In this document: positions 13,265-23,989 of the stretch, one piece after another
How positions within the stretch are numbered: the stretch's first letter is position 1
How the letters are laid out: each line of letters starts with the position of its first letter
From: Nautilus pompilius
Taxonomy: Eukaryota > Mollusca > Cephalopoda > Nautilida > Nautilidae
Assembly (NCBI GenBank): GCA_018389105.1
Contig: JACATO010001179.1
Location: 1-64,000, forward strand
Direction of reading: 5' to 3'
DNA length: 64,000 nt
Translations under genes and position numbers: made by a program
Notes under the pieces: model-generated
The model's database searches: none
What the model saw: only the letters and a program-made list of their open reading frames with translations
Told to the model about the DNA's origin: nothing

Positions 13265-14250
13265 TCGAAACTATGCATAATAGATGGCTAACTTTATTTG
13301 GAACTATACTTAATAATGGGGGTCGGACCATCTCCCCCCCCCCTCCAACCCCGAATAACAGCCGTGGCGCGGCGCGGCGCAGAATCCAAGAGGCGATATT
13401 TTTAAGCTCAGTAATTAATGTACGGAGCGATGTAGGGAAATGGGTCGTGATTGCGAATGAGTCTTTCAAGTTCGTCCCACAGATGCTCAGTTACACTAGA
13501 ATCAGAAGATTATTCTGGCTTCGGAAGACGCCTGAAATCTCCGTCCTGTTCTTCAGACCATGAACACATAATGCGGGCATCTTCATCTTGAAAGTCACTA
13601 CTGCCTCAATCAGGGCCTCCGTAAAGTCTCGCTGTATGCACTTAATCAAAAGTGATAATGGGGTTAGCTTTGGCATCTGTTCTTCTCTTCTAAAGGGATC
13701 GAAGAGGCTCAGAGTGCGCCAGCAAAAGCTGCACCAAACCCCGACCTCACCACCAGGGTCTTGAATGGCCACTTTTTTTTTTTCCAAATTCGTCTTCTCT
13801 CAGACTCCTCGGCCCTCATCACATTTTACCAATCTTCCCAGTCCAACGCCTTCGCTCCTTACACACCACACCAGGCGTCTGCCTATCTCTTCGTGCTGGT
13901 AACTCTGATCAGCGGTTTATGCTGTGGTCTCCAACTGCCACAGTTCATTCGTTGCAGCACCACCAGCAATGTACGTTTAGAGTCAGGTGTGGATTGTCCT
14001 GAATTGAATGCCTATGTCAATTGATCTATGGCTTGATGACGGTTTGACTTTACTAACCTGTGGAACTCTTTCTACTAATTCTGTTAATACGTGTTTCCGG
14101 TCACAGTTCCCAATCAGAGCAGACAAAACTGTTCCAGCTTTTGCCATCGATAGCCTTAAATGACTGTCTTGATTACTGTGGCACTGACTTACACGCCCCG
14201 TGGTGTCTTTGTCTCTCCCAAAACCTGTTAGACTAACTGCAAATATGCAT
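13265..14250 (-). mobile_element. Tc1-like transposon relic, minus strand
   Basis: Read on the minus strand, pieces of a Tc1-family DDE transposase appear in the correct N-to-C order: HKPLI (about 13.92 kb), KERRRWTGK (about 13.85 kb), GGEVGVWCSFCWR (about 13.75 kb, family GG.VMVWGCFSW), FQDEDARIM (about 13.59 kb, second catalytic Asp block), EHLWDELERLIRNH (about 13.47 kb, catalytic Glu block) and PRRATAVIRGWGG (about 13.37 kb, the usual C-terminus). The Asp block to Glu block spacing is about 37 codons, near the D34E of the family. Several frame changes and stops separate the pieces, so it is dead. A possible terminal repeat lies near 13270-13310, by likeness to Tc1 3' ends. Confidence 0.8.
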
Positions 14251-14299
14251 TTCCAAGTTTTCGGTGCTGCAGGGGTCATCTGACACATCAAGTGGGCAA

Positions 14300-15500
14300 C
14301 CTAATTTGCATCTGCAGCTAAGTCTGAAAATGTACACACACATTCTGAGGCAGTATCAACTTGGCATAATTCGGTAAAAAGAATACTTTTAGAAAGCTAA
14401 GTTATATATTTGTGGGCTTTCTTATCCGCATCTGGTGATGGAATAAATATCTCAGTAAGTCTTCTGTACGGATTGAGATTTTGTCATTAGTGCAGGAAGC
14501 GGCTTAACAAGCATTCGCAGGGTTGCTAGGACACAGCATCAATTAACTATCAGCTATTTGCGTTTGGCGTGTAGGAATGGCAGGGAGAAGCAGTGTGGTT
14601 TTCGTTCCTTTATTGTTTGATTTTGTATTTGCAACGGCAGCATTCGACGCTGTGAAAGGTATCGCAAGAGAAATGACAGTAAAGCGAAGTACATTTGACA
14701 AAAAAAAACAACCAATTAGAAGGGAAACATGGTAAAACCTCTTGTTAGGCCGCTGCAAGGGGGAGAATATAATTGTACTTAACCGTGGTCTGTCCGTGGA
14801 TCTACCGGTTAATCATTAATTATTAACTTTTAAAAAAACACAACAAAAAATAACATGGAGGATGAAGTGGAAAACACAAATACAAAGGGAATAACCGCAA
14901 AACAGCATTAGTACCGAACGCTGCGTGTAGATGTCGCGTCGTTAGTCGAAACGGGTTCAAATGTCTTGCGGGCCAATGTGTAAAGATAAAGTTTACGGAC
15001 TATTATTGAAAAACTTATTCTTTAAAATTTCAGTTCTTAAAATAATAAATTTAAAGAATGCATAAATTACACACACACACACACACATATATAGTCGTCT
15101 TTTAATCTTACCAAATTGGAAATTTTATAAATAAATTAGACTTTTTCTTTGAGCTAAAGAGTTAAATGTTTATTTATTTATTTAAAAATGTCAGCAATAA
15201 CCCTGTTTCATGGACGAATTAAGGCAGTTTTCGATTTGATTGTTTATCTGTTATGTCCCAAATCGAAATATTTACTTTGGTAATAAATAAAAGTGACGAA
15301 CTTGAGTTCCCCCAGTCGATATGGTGAGAAAAGGTTCAGAGACGTCTATCAGCCATGCTCATACGACTTCCTCATAAAGATAAATTACACCAATTAATGT
15401 TGATTTATGTTGAATCTACAAATGTTGTATTTTTAAATTTCAGATTAGGGAGGGTTAAAACGAGGAGGTGCTCACGGTAATTCCAAACAGTTAAAGAACA
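14300..15500. other. Gene-free AT-rich stretch
   Basis: No recognisable gene. Holds a short (CA)n/(TA)n repeat at about 15068-15092 and AT-rich flanks. Confidence 0.5.
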
Positions 15501-15514
15501 ACTTTGAAAAAAGG

Positions 15515-16595
15515 TTGATATTTAATATCCTTGGTGAGTTGAGGGTTTTTACAAACTTGTGTAGACTTTGTGCTCGCAACATTGAAGATGGGCACCGGAG
15601 GCTCAGATTTAGTCAGTTAAGCAAGCACCTGGTAGATTTTGGTCTGCGGTGCCTGAACGTAAGTTCACCACACTCTTATGACACTGAGCTTTGGCGGATC
15701 AGATATATGGACTTTAAGACGTTTCGAAAGGAATGGGCGGTAAGAGTCCTGCCATTTCCGTAATTTTACACGGAGTCCTGGACGAAGAAACCCACCGAAA
15801 GCTGTGCTTGTCGGACTCGGCAACAGCATCTGTTAGTTCACCAACGATGCCCCACAGAAGATACACACGAAGGCGAAATCGAGTGTTATATCTGACGGTG
15901 CGAGCTACACTCCTAAGTATGGCGCATCCTTCAAGCGCTTTATCCAGATCTCCATCTCACCTGTCTTGTACACGGTTTGATGCGGGCGACCGTGCTGACT
16001 GACAATCTCAAGCCCCAAATGAAGGGGGTGCCTCTGTGAAATTCGCCACACAAAGTTTCAAGGGTCGGGACTCTCGTTGCATCAGTTTCAGCCGAAGTCT
16101 CGAGCGGTCATAGACGGTCAGGAGACACAGAAATGGACAAGCGTCACCACTGAGCCCCGACTGCATCACAAGAGATTTCGAAAGTTCGACGACCGCCCGC
16201 CATCGCGAAGTTGGAAGGAAGGCCGCGGATCTCTAGCGGAATATCTGGGACTGTCGTAGCTAGAATTCATCGTCGCCGTCAAGACAGAACCGTACAGATC
16301 AAAATCCGAGGCGGTTTTAAAGAAAAAAAACCGTACGTTCTTGAGAAATGCGCACAAATTCCAGAAGAAAATAACGTTAACATGTTCTTTATGCGACTCA
16401 CGACTTCGGTCCTGTGGCACCAGTCGGCGTGGATCGTTTGGGATCTGTTGTCGCAACTCCCACCACCCCTATTTCAAAGCGAAGACTATCTGATGTCAAT
16501 GCACAGCTGTGATTTAGGAAATAGGCCACAGAATCGAAAATCCCGAATTTAGGGTGCAAGGCTTCTTTAATTTGGCGAACTGGACAGGTTTTCAT
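15515..16595. other. GC-richer segment with short open frames, unidentified
   Basis: Base composition is more balanced than the flanks, and frames of 80-113 codons are open on both strands (largest plus-strand 16211-16552). One begins near a Cys-rich phrase LCRLCARNIEDG at about 15.56 kb, and a GGTGAGTTGAGG donor-like site lies at about 15.53 kb. No family likeness holds along the frames, and both strands are open over parts, so I do not call a gene. Confidence 0.3.
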
Positions 16596-16596
16596 T

Positions 16597-17733
16597 TTGA
16601 AATACTGCGCCTCTTACTCATCTCCCTTCCCCTGTATTCCACCTGACTTTCCACGGTCTCTTCTGACAGCTCTATTTCGCAGCCGTCTTGCAATAATATT
16701 TCAGCTTAATTCTAGAAAGAAAAAAAAACTGCTTAAGTTCTATTACAGGCTTCTGTTTTCTTCGTTGTTACTCGTTTTTATCGTTTTATACGATGACTTT
16801 TGCTTATCTTTTCACGTTTTTTCCACACGTCTGGTACTTCCGCGACCGAAGATGACTCTGTCCCTCCGACGGCAGAGCTCGCGCGCGAATTGCTAATACT
16901 GATGACGGCTCTCCTCCGCGGTCCAGCGGCAGGCATGATGAACAAAGGATCCAACTAGAAACTCTTTATTTCGAAATGTGGGAGGAAACAAAAACATCTA
17001 ACGAACCGTCTACTCGCCAGGTGATAGTTTTCTTCACGTGTTTCTCTTCCATTAGTCGTAAAGATTTGTGTTTGTAGAATGAGATGGACAAACTGATGCA
17101 AATACGTCACCCAGTTCATCTTGTTCCAGTAGATTATTTCTTAAAGCTGTATAACAGCTCACGCGATCAGATAAGAAAGGGACGTAACCAGTTATACTAG
17201 CAGGTAGAAGCATTAGACTGACCATATCTTCTGCAAGATGAGGGAGTATTTATTTAGCAGCGGAATTAAATACAAGTAGAATAGACTGACGAAGTTAGTC
17301 GGTAACAGCAACTACAGACAATCGGAAGCCACCTGACTACTCCTTTTCATAAACCGTGATCATATTTCCCGTATTTTGGGAATATTTAAACACATTCGTG
17401 TATATAAGGGGACAGGATCTGACTCGATAATTATACAAGCATCACTCCCAAACCTCTGTATTATGGCATCTGATTTTCGCTGGATTTTGCCAAATTTGGT
17501 TAGTAAATATTTCTTAAAAATCTATGCTCGAAACGAAGTTAACTCAATCCTCAATTATTTAGGCGAAACTTTTTTTTATCGTTTTGTAAAAATATTCATT
17601 ATTAAATTACTTTCTCCAGCAGCAAAACGATGGGATGGACGAGGAAGATGCACAACAAAGCTTAGTATGTTAATGTTACGAAAAGAATGATTTTTCTTCT
17701 GATGTCATCACAACGTTAAAATTTACTGACATA

Positions 17734-17773
<40 letters not shown>

Positions 17774-17793
17774 TATTATTATTATTATTATTA

Positions 17794-17824
<31 letters not shown>

Positions 17825-18217
17825 TATTAGTAATCACGTTTAAATGTTGCGTGCTGTTTATAGATAAATTGTACCAACACTGGATACAAAATCATCGTTA
17901 ATCACTGCATTTAAAATGAAAAAGTTAGCATTTAGATACCAATCATTATATTACATGTTTTAATGTCATGTTCAGTATGTTTACAATTTATTGCTATTAT
18001 TAGTATTTTTTTGCAGTGTTAGTATCGTAATTATATCTTTAAATTAACAGAAACTCTGAAAATGTCAGAATGTCTTTTTTTAGCCGAAAAGGTTCGGACT
18101 TTAACAGTTATAATAAAAAAACTTCAGTCCATGGTAATTACAGCTGACATTTACTACGACAGTTGATACTTCACTTAATTTCAATTTTTAAAAAAAACTC
18201 TAAAGATTATTTTTTGA
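16597..18217. other. Gene-free stretch with (TTA)n repeat
   Basis: AT-rich, with a pure TTA/ATT trinucleotide tract at about 17735-17829. The open frame of 104 codons at 17.4-17.7 kb is AT-rich and resembles nothing I know. Confidence 0.5.
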
Positions 18218-18785
18218 GAGAGAGAGAGAGAGAAAGAATGACGTCAGTACAGAGAGAGAGATGAAGAGAGAGAGAGAAAGAATGACGTCAGTACAGAGAG
18301 AGAGAGATGAAGAGAGAGAGTGAGAGAAAGAATGACGTCAGTACAGAGAGAGAGAGATAGAAAGAATGACGTCAGTACAGAGAGAGAGATGAAGAGAGAG
18401 TGAGAGAAAGAATGACGTTAGTACAGAGAGAGAGAGATAGAAAGAATGACGTCAGTACAGAGAGAGAGAGATAGAAAGAATGACGTCAGTAAAGAGAGAG
18501 AGAGATAGAAAGAATGACGTCAGTACAGAGAGAGAGATAGAAAGAATGACGTCAGTACAGAGAGAGAGAGATGAAGAGAGAGAGAGAGAGATAGAAAGAA
18601 TGACGTCAGTACAAAGAGAGAGAGATAGAAAGAATGACGTCAGTACAGAGAGAGAGAGATAGAAAGAATGACGTCAGTACAGAGAGAGATGAAGAGAGAG
18701 AGTGAGAGAAAGAATGACGTCAGTACAGAGAGAGAGAGATGAAGAGAGAGAGAGAGATAGAAAGAATGACGTCAGTACAGAGAGT
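18218..18785 (+). repeat. GA/TGACGTCA minisatellite array 1
   Basis: Fourteen monomers of about 32-50 bp, each AGAAAGAATGACGTCAGTAC followed by a GA run of variable length, often with a GATGAAGAGAG insert. By eye 13 carry the perfect octamer TGACGTCA (starts include 18239, 18283, 18333, 18367, 18447, 18481, 18513, 18547, 18601, 18633, 18669, 18715, 18767) and one carries TGACGTTA (18413). The octamer is the canonical cAMP-response element bound by CREB/ATF bZIP proteins. GA-run length varies between monomers while the core stays constant. The Met-Thr-Ser-Val-rich frames across it are repeat artefacts. Confidence 0.97.
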
Positions 18786-19421
18786 GAATGAAAGTTCGTT
18801 TCACAAGTGTCCAGTTGGTATATTTTTGAAGGGACAAAAAGCAAAGGAATCATAAGAGGATGTCTCCGACGCTTGGTTTCGTTTAATACGCTCAAGAGAG
18901 ATTTACAGCTCAAATGATCGAAATAACTGATTTAATAAAGACCAGTTTTATTGGAGAATAACAGAAACTATGATCTGATTAGTCAAACCTCAAGCTTTAA
19001 AAAAAGTTTTGTTTTGAACACACATTCCTTGATTCAATTTTTATTTAGAGAATTAATCTTACAAAATTATTTCAAAGAAATTCCTTCTGCAAACACATGC
19101 AGTAAATTTATAATATTGCACCTTACAAAAATAGGAGTTTTTCTATTTGAGATGAAAACAACAGATATTGCAATATTATTTGTGTAGTTGCTTTTCTTCG
19201 TTTACTATTAAAGTACATTTGCTTGGACCGCAATCGATATTAAAATTTTCTTTACTTAGCTAAAAACTGTACAAAAGCAAGTAATTTTATACAGCATATT
19301 GATTATTCATCTCAGATACGTAATGATTCTTTTAAAAGACTTCGGTATGGACTCAGTCTGTCACCTTCAATAATCGTAAAATCAGCATACAGATAGTAAA
19401 TAGCTCGCTAAGATTTCCTTT

Positions 19422-19423
<2 letters not shown>
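18786..19423. other. AT-rich spacer between arrays 1 and 2
   Basis: No gene or repeat recognised beyond AT-rich sequence. Confidence 0.5.
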
Positions 19424-19460
<37 letters not shown>

Positions 19461-19641
19461 TGACGTCAGTACAAAGAGTGAGTGAGATAGAGATGACGTC
19501 AATACAGAGGGAGATGTGACGTCAGTACAGAGAGTGAATGAGAGAGAGATGACGTCAGTACAGAGAGAGAGATGACGTCAATACAGAGGGGGAGAGAGAG
19601 AGAGAGAGATGGATGGAGAGAGGGGAGAGAGAGAGAGAGCT
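19424..19641 (+). repeat. GA/TGACGTCA minisatellite array 2
   Basis: A GA run followed by five monomers with perfect TGACGTCA (about 19461, 19494, 19517, 19550, 19573), each followed by GTACA or ATACA and an AGAG tail, then a further GA run. Same orientation and same monomer core as array 1. Confidence 0.96.
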
Positions 19642-20262
19642 CTCCTGCTGTTCCAGTCTGAACAACGTTTAACGTTAATGTTATTAGTACTGCTATATTC
19701 TCCACACCAGCTCATACCAAACAAGCTTCGTTTGTCATTGAGGAGCTCGGTGTTGCTGCGGCGTGTAGCTATGGTGGTGTGAGACCCCTTTTCTCGTCTC
19801 GAGGTGCGACAATGTTCTGTTTGTGCTCGCGCCATGGCTTTCTTCATTTAGCACTACAACAGTTGTTCTTTTCAGTCTGCTACAAAGAACCAAACTCCAT
19901 CTTCACCTGAAAATACACAGCATTAATTATATACACCCGAGAGATAAGGAACGTGGAGTAAACACCATGTACCCCGACACTTTAAGCGCATCCAGCGGAG
20001 TTTGACCTCGTCCGACAATTACAGTAGTCCGGCCGTGTAGCAGTAGTGGCTCGATAGTTGGGATTTATTCGTCGGTTTGCTTTCAAAGTGTTCCACTGTT
20101 AGTGCATCTCAACCCGTTACTTGTTTCGGTATGCATTCCTGACTGAACTGACAAAATATTCAAAACTTGCCTATTCAGATTATTTCATTACACACTCATT
20201 TCCACACCCAAATGGTTAAATATCCGAAATACATCCTCCCAATCTTTCATCCCTGCACTCAG
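19642..20262. other. Stretch without a recognised gene
   Basis: GC-richer up to about 20.04 kb, with an open minus-strand frame into the GA repeat that resembles no family I know. A good splice-acceptor-like pyrimidine tract ending CACTCAG lies at 20240-20262, in front of the Ig-like segment. Confidence 0.4.
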
Positions 20263-20650
20263 TCGGATCAGGACGGTATCTTGGCCTCGTTTCCTCGAAA
20301 AGGTGAGTTTCCGGGTACATTGATAGCTACAAGTTGCAGATGTCGGTATCCCAGCGAGAAGTCCCAATCCAACTATCAGGTTCGGATAGTTCTACTCAGG
20401 GTATCTTAACCTCTGTAGAGCGCCAAAAAACCGTAGTAAATTTTACCTGCACAAGCAGATGGTTTCCTCAGCCGTGCCTTCTTTCTCGCGGTGGTAAGTC
20501 ATTGGCTGCGCTTGAAGAGCAGACTCCCACATTAAATTTGCTGAAATCATTATTGGCTTCGATGAAGCATTCGCACGAGTGGTGCTGAACGCCTACCGAT
20601 CTCTGGAAACGTTCAGAAACAGTAAATGTGCAAAAAATAAAATAGAATCA
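20263..20650 (+). pseudogene. Ig-like domain coding remnant or exons
   Basis: The frame around 20320-20590 reads SYKLQMSV, VPIQLSG, VVNFTCTSRW and RGGKSLAALEEQTPT, matching the end of one Ig domain and then the B-strand Cys to C-strand region of the next, as in C2-type Ig-superfamily receptors. After a frame change the sequence continues GFDEAFARVVLNAY, like the E-F strands; the expected second Cys is replaced by Ala. Splice-like signals are strong: acceptor CACTCAG at 20262, donor AAAAG|GTGAGT at 20303, acceptor CTACTCAG at about 20400, donor GGTG|GTAAGT at about 20495. This may be a decayed Ig-superfamily exon set or a gene fragment. Ig domains are weakly conserved, so identity is tentative. 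Confidence 0.38.
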
Positions 20651-23215
20651 AGTTAAAAGATCAGGAGTCAATAATCTTGCAAAATCTATCTTTTGTTGTT
20701 GTTATTATTCCTCTCCCGCAACAGGTTTGCCATTTTACGTATGTACAAAACCGCTATGCTTTAGTCAGAAAATGTTTTTTTCAATTAAGTCAATAATATT
20801 TTTACCAAAAACTAATAAAACTGCCAGGATACTTCGGAAGACTCTTAATACTAATAATAATATCATTATTGAGACGTATACGCGATCTGTAAGCCTTCAC
20901 CCCGCTTCAGCACGGTTTGACACGTCGTAAGTATTAAAGATGTCTCCTGAAGATATGCTGCAAAGTTACAAAACCACAATGAGTTACCTCCCTTGTAGAC
21001 GATGCGGTCTAAAAGGACAACTCGAATATTTCGCTTATTTCGCTTCTATACAGTATTTCTCTAAGCAGCCTGATCATGTACATAACAAAGTTTTTGAGTC
21101 ATAACAATAATTATAAGCCCAGGTATTTCATCATGTGTCAGGCTAAACATAGGAGAAAAGATATAGATTAGTTACATGAAAATGCGAAAACTTTCTTGAC
21201 ATATTAAAGGATCGCGATGCATGATTACTGTAAGAAGGTTGCCTTCTTCAAAAGCTAAGTGGTTATGGATTATGAGGGAAGACTACCAAGGTGGTGCACT
21301 TATAACTGGCATGCATATTTTCCACACTGTTAGAGAACAATCAAATTATTCGTGCCTACCAATGATAGTGGTAATAGTGCCCGGGTCGTTGCGATCTGTG
21401 CTTTATTGGTCTGGCAACGATTTCCAAGGCAACAAGTCTCACCCGTTGTGACTGAGAGAAAGCTCTCGGGAGAAGTAGAGAAAGGTCAGTCATAAAGGCC
21501 AGTGATATCTTTATGGTTTTGTACGCTACTGGAGAAACTCGGGACCACCATCTTTGTTCAGTAGACTACAGACTAGATCAGGTGGGAGAATGAGCTAGCG
21601 TCTGCTGGCACGGCGACAAGGAAATCGCCAAGATGACTGGAAGTCAACCCCCTAATAGAGTTTATGGAAGCTTTTAACCTTATTGATGGAGTCTGATGGC
21701 GACTCTCTCGTTTGAAAGAACGACCCGTGAGGGTCCGACGTGTCAAAGGTGGCTTTGGACACGGTTTAATAACAGACCGTGATCGGCGATAAGAATGCAA
21801 CAATGGAGATGGCGCAGGCAAGAAGAGCACTCTAGAGAATGAGAACCGGAATCGTTGATCGATAATATAAGAAACCTCGCAGATGGGGTGGAGACGGAAA
21901 TAAAGCGACGGGAAGTGAATTAGTCTGCGTATCTTCGGAAAAGGAAGAAGGGGGCGCTCTAGAAGCTCACAAGGCGTTCATAGCCTGCAACCTCAATTTT
22001 CCTTTCAGTAGTAGCCTGTCCGTTCGTCCGACCGTCCTTACCTCCCTCCTGCAGACTGGAGATTTAAACCTAGCATAAGACTTTCTGTGCAAAATGAAAC
22101 TATAAATAAGTTCACTGGGGCAAACATTGCTGAGACAGTAGTTCCTTTATAGCTAATTCTGTGCTGATCCTATGTTGAATTGTGGAAAAAGATGACTAAA
22201 TTAACCACTTTAAGCCCTACGTTTCGTACCATGTAAATGAGCACCGTCAAACGTCCATTGCTACACCTTCCAAAATCATGGTAATCTACTTTAAAAGTTG
22301 CAATAATCTACGGTTGCAATAGTAATCATGCTACCCCCGAAATTGCCATGGTTTATGTTAACTAACTATTCTTCATTACTAAGGTCGTTATAATCTAATT
22401 CCACCAACTTTATCTGGCAGCCAGACAAATAAAGTACTTCAAATACATGAATTATTTTAGCAGTTTTAATGATTATTAGGTAAAATGTTATTTTGGCATT
22501 GTTTTTGCTGATTGTGTCTCTAGAATTACCAAATTTATTATATATTTTTTTGCAAACCATAAATAATACGAGAGCGGTTGATGGCCAAGTATGCAGATTG
22601 CCAACCTGAGAATCACGACTCGTGTTTTCAAACTTTGTATGAAAATTTCTTGTCGCTACTTTTCTTTCATCGTCGACAGGACTTTTCTCCGGGTTCTCTG
22701 CTTTCCTCTCACCATGGTTTTCAATAGGGATTTTTCATTAACTGATGGGATAATTCTGAAAGTCTGGCACATCTGTTAATTCTCTAGCACAAAATCATGG
22801 AAACCTGATCCACATTCTCGGCATTTGACTTTTGGACATTTACCATAGATTTTCCATTTTTATATGAATTAACTGTTATTTGAAAGCATCTGCCATGTTA
22901 CATTTTACAGAACATGCATACCCGCGAGCTGTTTGAGAGTCACAGTGATTACACCAACAACGGAAAGAATTAAAATCGAGCTCATTCCTTTCGAACATTT
23001 CTTTAATTAAAAAAAGAAAACGAAATAAATTTTTTTTTTTAATTTGCAGTTGTAGTAATATAGGTTATCAGAAATACCTCTGATTATAGAATTGGTGCCG
23101 GAAATTAAAAATCTAGCTGGTTTAGAGTTAACCAACCCTGGATTGATAATGGGGTAACAGTTTGGCTACTACTACAACTTGTGATTTTATTTAAGCAGAA
23201 TAAAATACCATAGAG

Positions 23216-23217
<2 letters not shown>
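20651..23217. other. Gene-free stretch
   Basis: No recognisable gene. 21.4-22.0 kb is GC-richer with short frames on both strands. At 21.94 kb GGGGGCGCT in an AAGAAG context weakly resembles a CTCF core. The remainder is AT-rich. Confidence 0.5.
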
Positions 23218-23285
<68 letters not shown>

Positions 23286-23586
23286 GGTCAGTATAGAGAG
23301 TGATGACATCAGTACACAGAGAGATGATGTCATTACAGAGAGAGATTACGTCAGTACAGAGTGCGAGATGACGTCAGTACAGAGAGAGAGAGAGATATGA
23401 GGTCAGTATAGAGAGTGATGACATCAGTACACAGAGAGATGATGTCATTACAGAGAGAGATTACGTCAGTACAGAGTGCGAGATGTGGTCAGTACAGAGA
23501 GAGAGAGATATGTGACGTCAGTACAAAGAGAGATGATGTCATTACAGAGAGAGATTACGTCAGTACAGAGTGCGAGATGACGTCAG

Positions 23587-23625
<39 letters not shown>

Positions 23626-23693
23626 GGTCAGTATAGAGAGTGATGACATCAGTACACAGAGAGATGATGTCATTACAGAGAGAGATTACGTCG

Positions 23694-23741
<48 letters not shown>

Positions 23742-23742
23742 A
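23218..23742 (+). repeat. GA/TGACGTCA minisatellite array 3 with a 115-bp higher-order unit
   Basis: Flanked by pure GA runs. Monomers keep the same frame (core, then GTAC/GTAT/TTAC, then GA) but the octamer differs by position in a fixed order: TGAGGTCA, TGACATCA, TGATGTCA, TTACGTCA, TGACGTCA. The ordered set starts at 23283, recurs 115 bp later at 23398, partly recurs from about 23525, and again from 23624. Only three cores are the perfect palindrome (about 23369, 23513, 23578). Whole multi-monomer units have therefore been duplicated. Confidence 0.95.
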
Positions 23743-23899
23743 ATCGTGCACATTTTTAAATATTGCCCCAACAATATCTAAAGGTAAAATTCTTATTTAG
23801 AACTCTTAAAATCACACCGAGCATGGAGCACGGCAGTTTCCAAAGAACAAGCGCTAACTTCTGGACCAGTTCCTCCACCCCCCCCGTTCCGCCAATCCT

Positions 23900-23975
23900 G
23901 ATGCCAAGAGATGATGGTAGATAGCTTATCCGCCATTAACTGGCGGGTGCTGTAACCGCGAGTTCAAGCCCAGCA
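23900..23975 (+). mobile_element. tRNA-like SINE head (anticodon-arm UAA)
   Basis: CCGCC-ATTAACT-GGCGG at 23930-23946 forms a perfect 5-bp stem with a 7-nt loop, T at position 33 and TAA at the anticodon position, as in tRNA-Leu(UAA). It is followed at a suitable distance by a T-arm/B-box-like GAGTTCAAGCCC (23960-23971), and preceded by an A-box-like TGGTAGATAGC. T-stem pairing is incomplete and no acceptor stem is evident, so this is more likely a tRNA-derived SINE head or tRNA pseudogene than a working tRNA. Confidence 0.42.
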
Positions 23976-23989
23976 GACCCTTACGTGAT

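Noticed and set aside
15550-15620. ZAD- or treble-clef-like Cys motif LCRLCARNIEDG
   Set aside because: Only one Cys pair; no downstream Cys pair or zinc fingers in frame.
21580-21760. LINE endonuclease-like phrase EFMEAFNLID..WR
   Set aside because: Stops lie within and around it, and the other endonuclease motifs are absent; too short to call.
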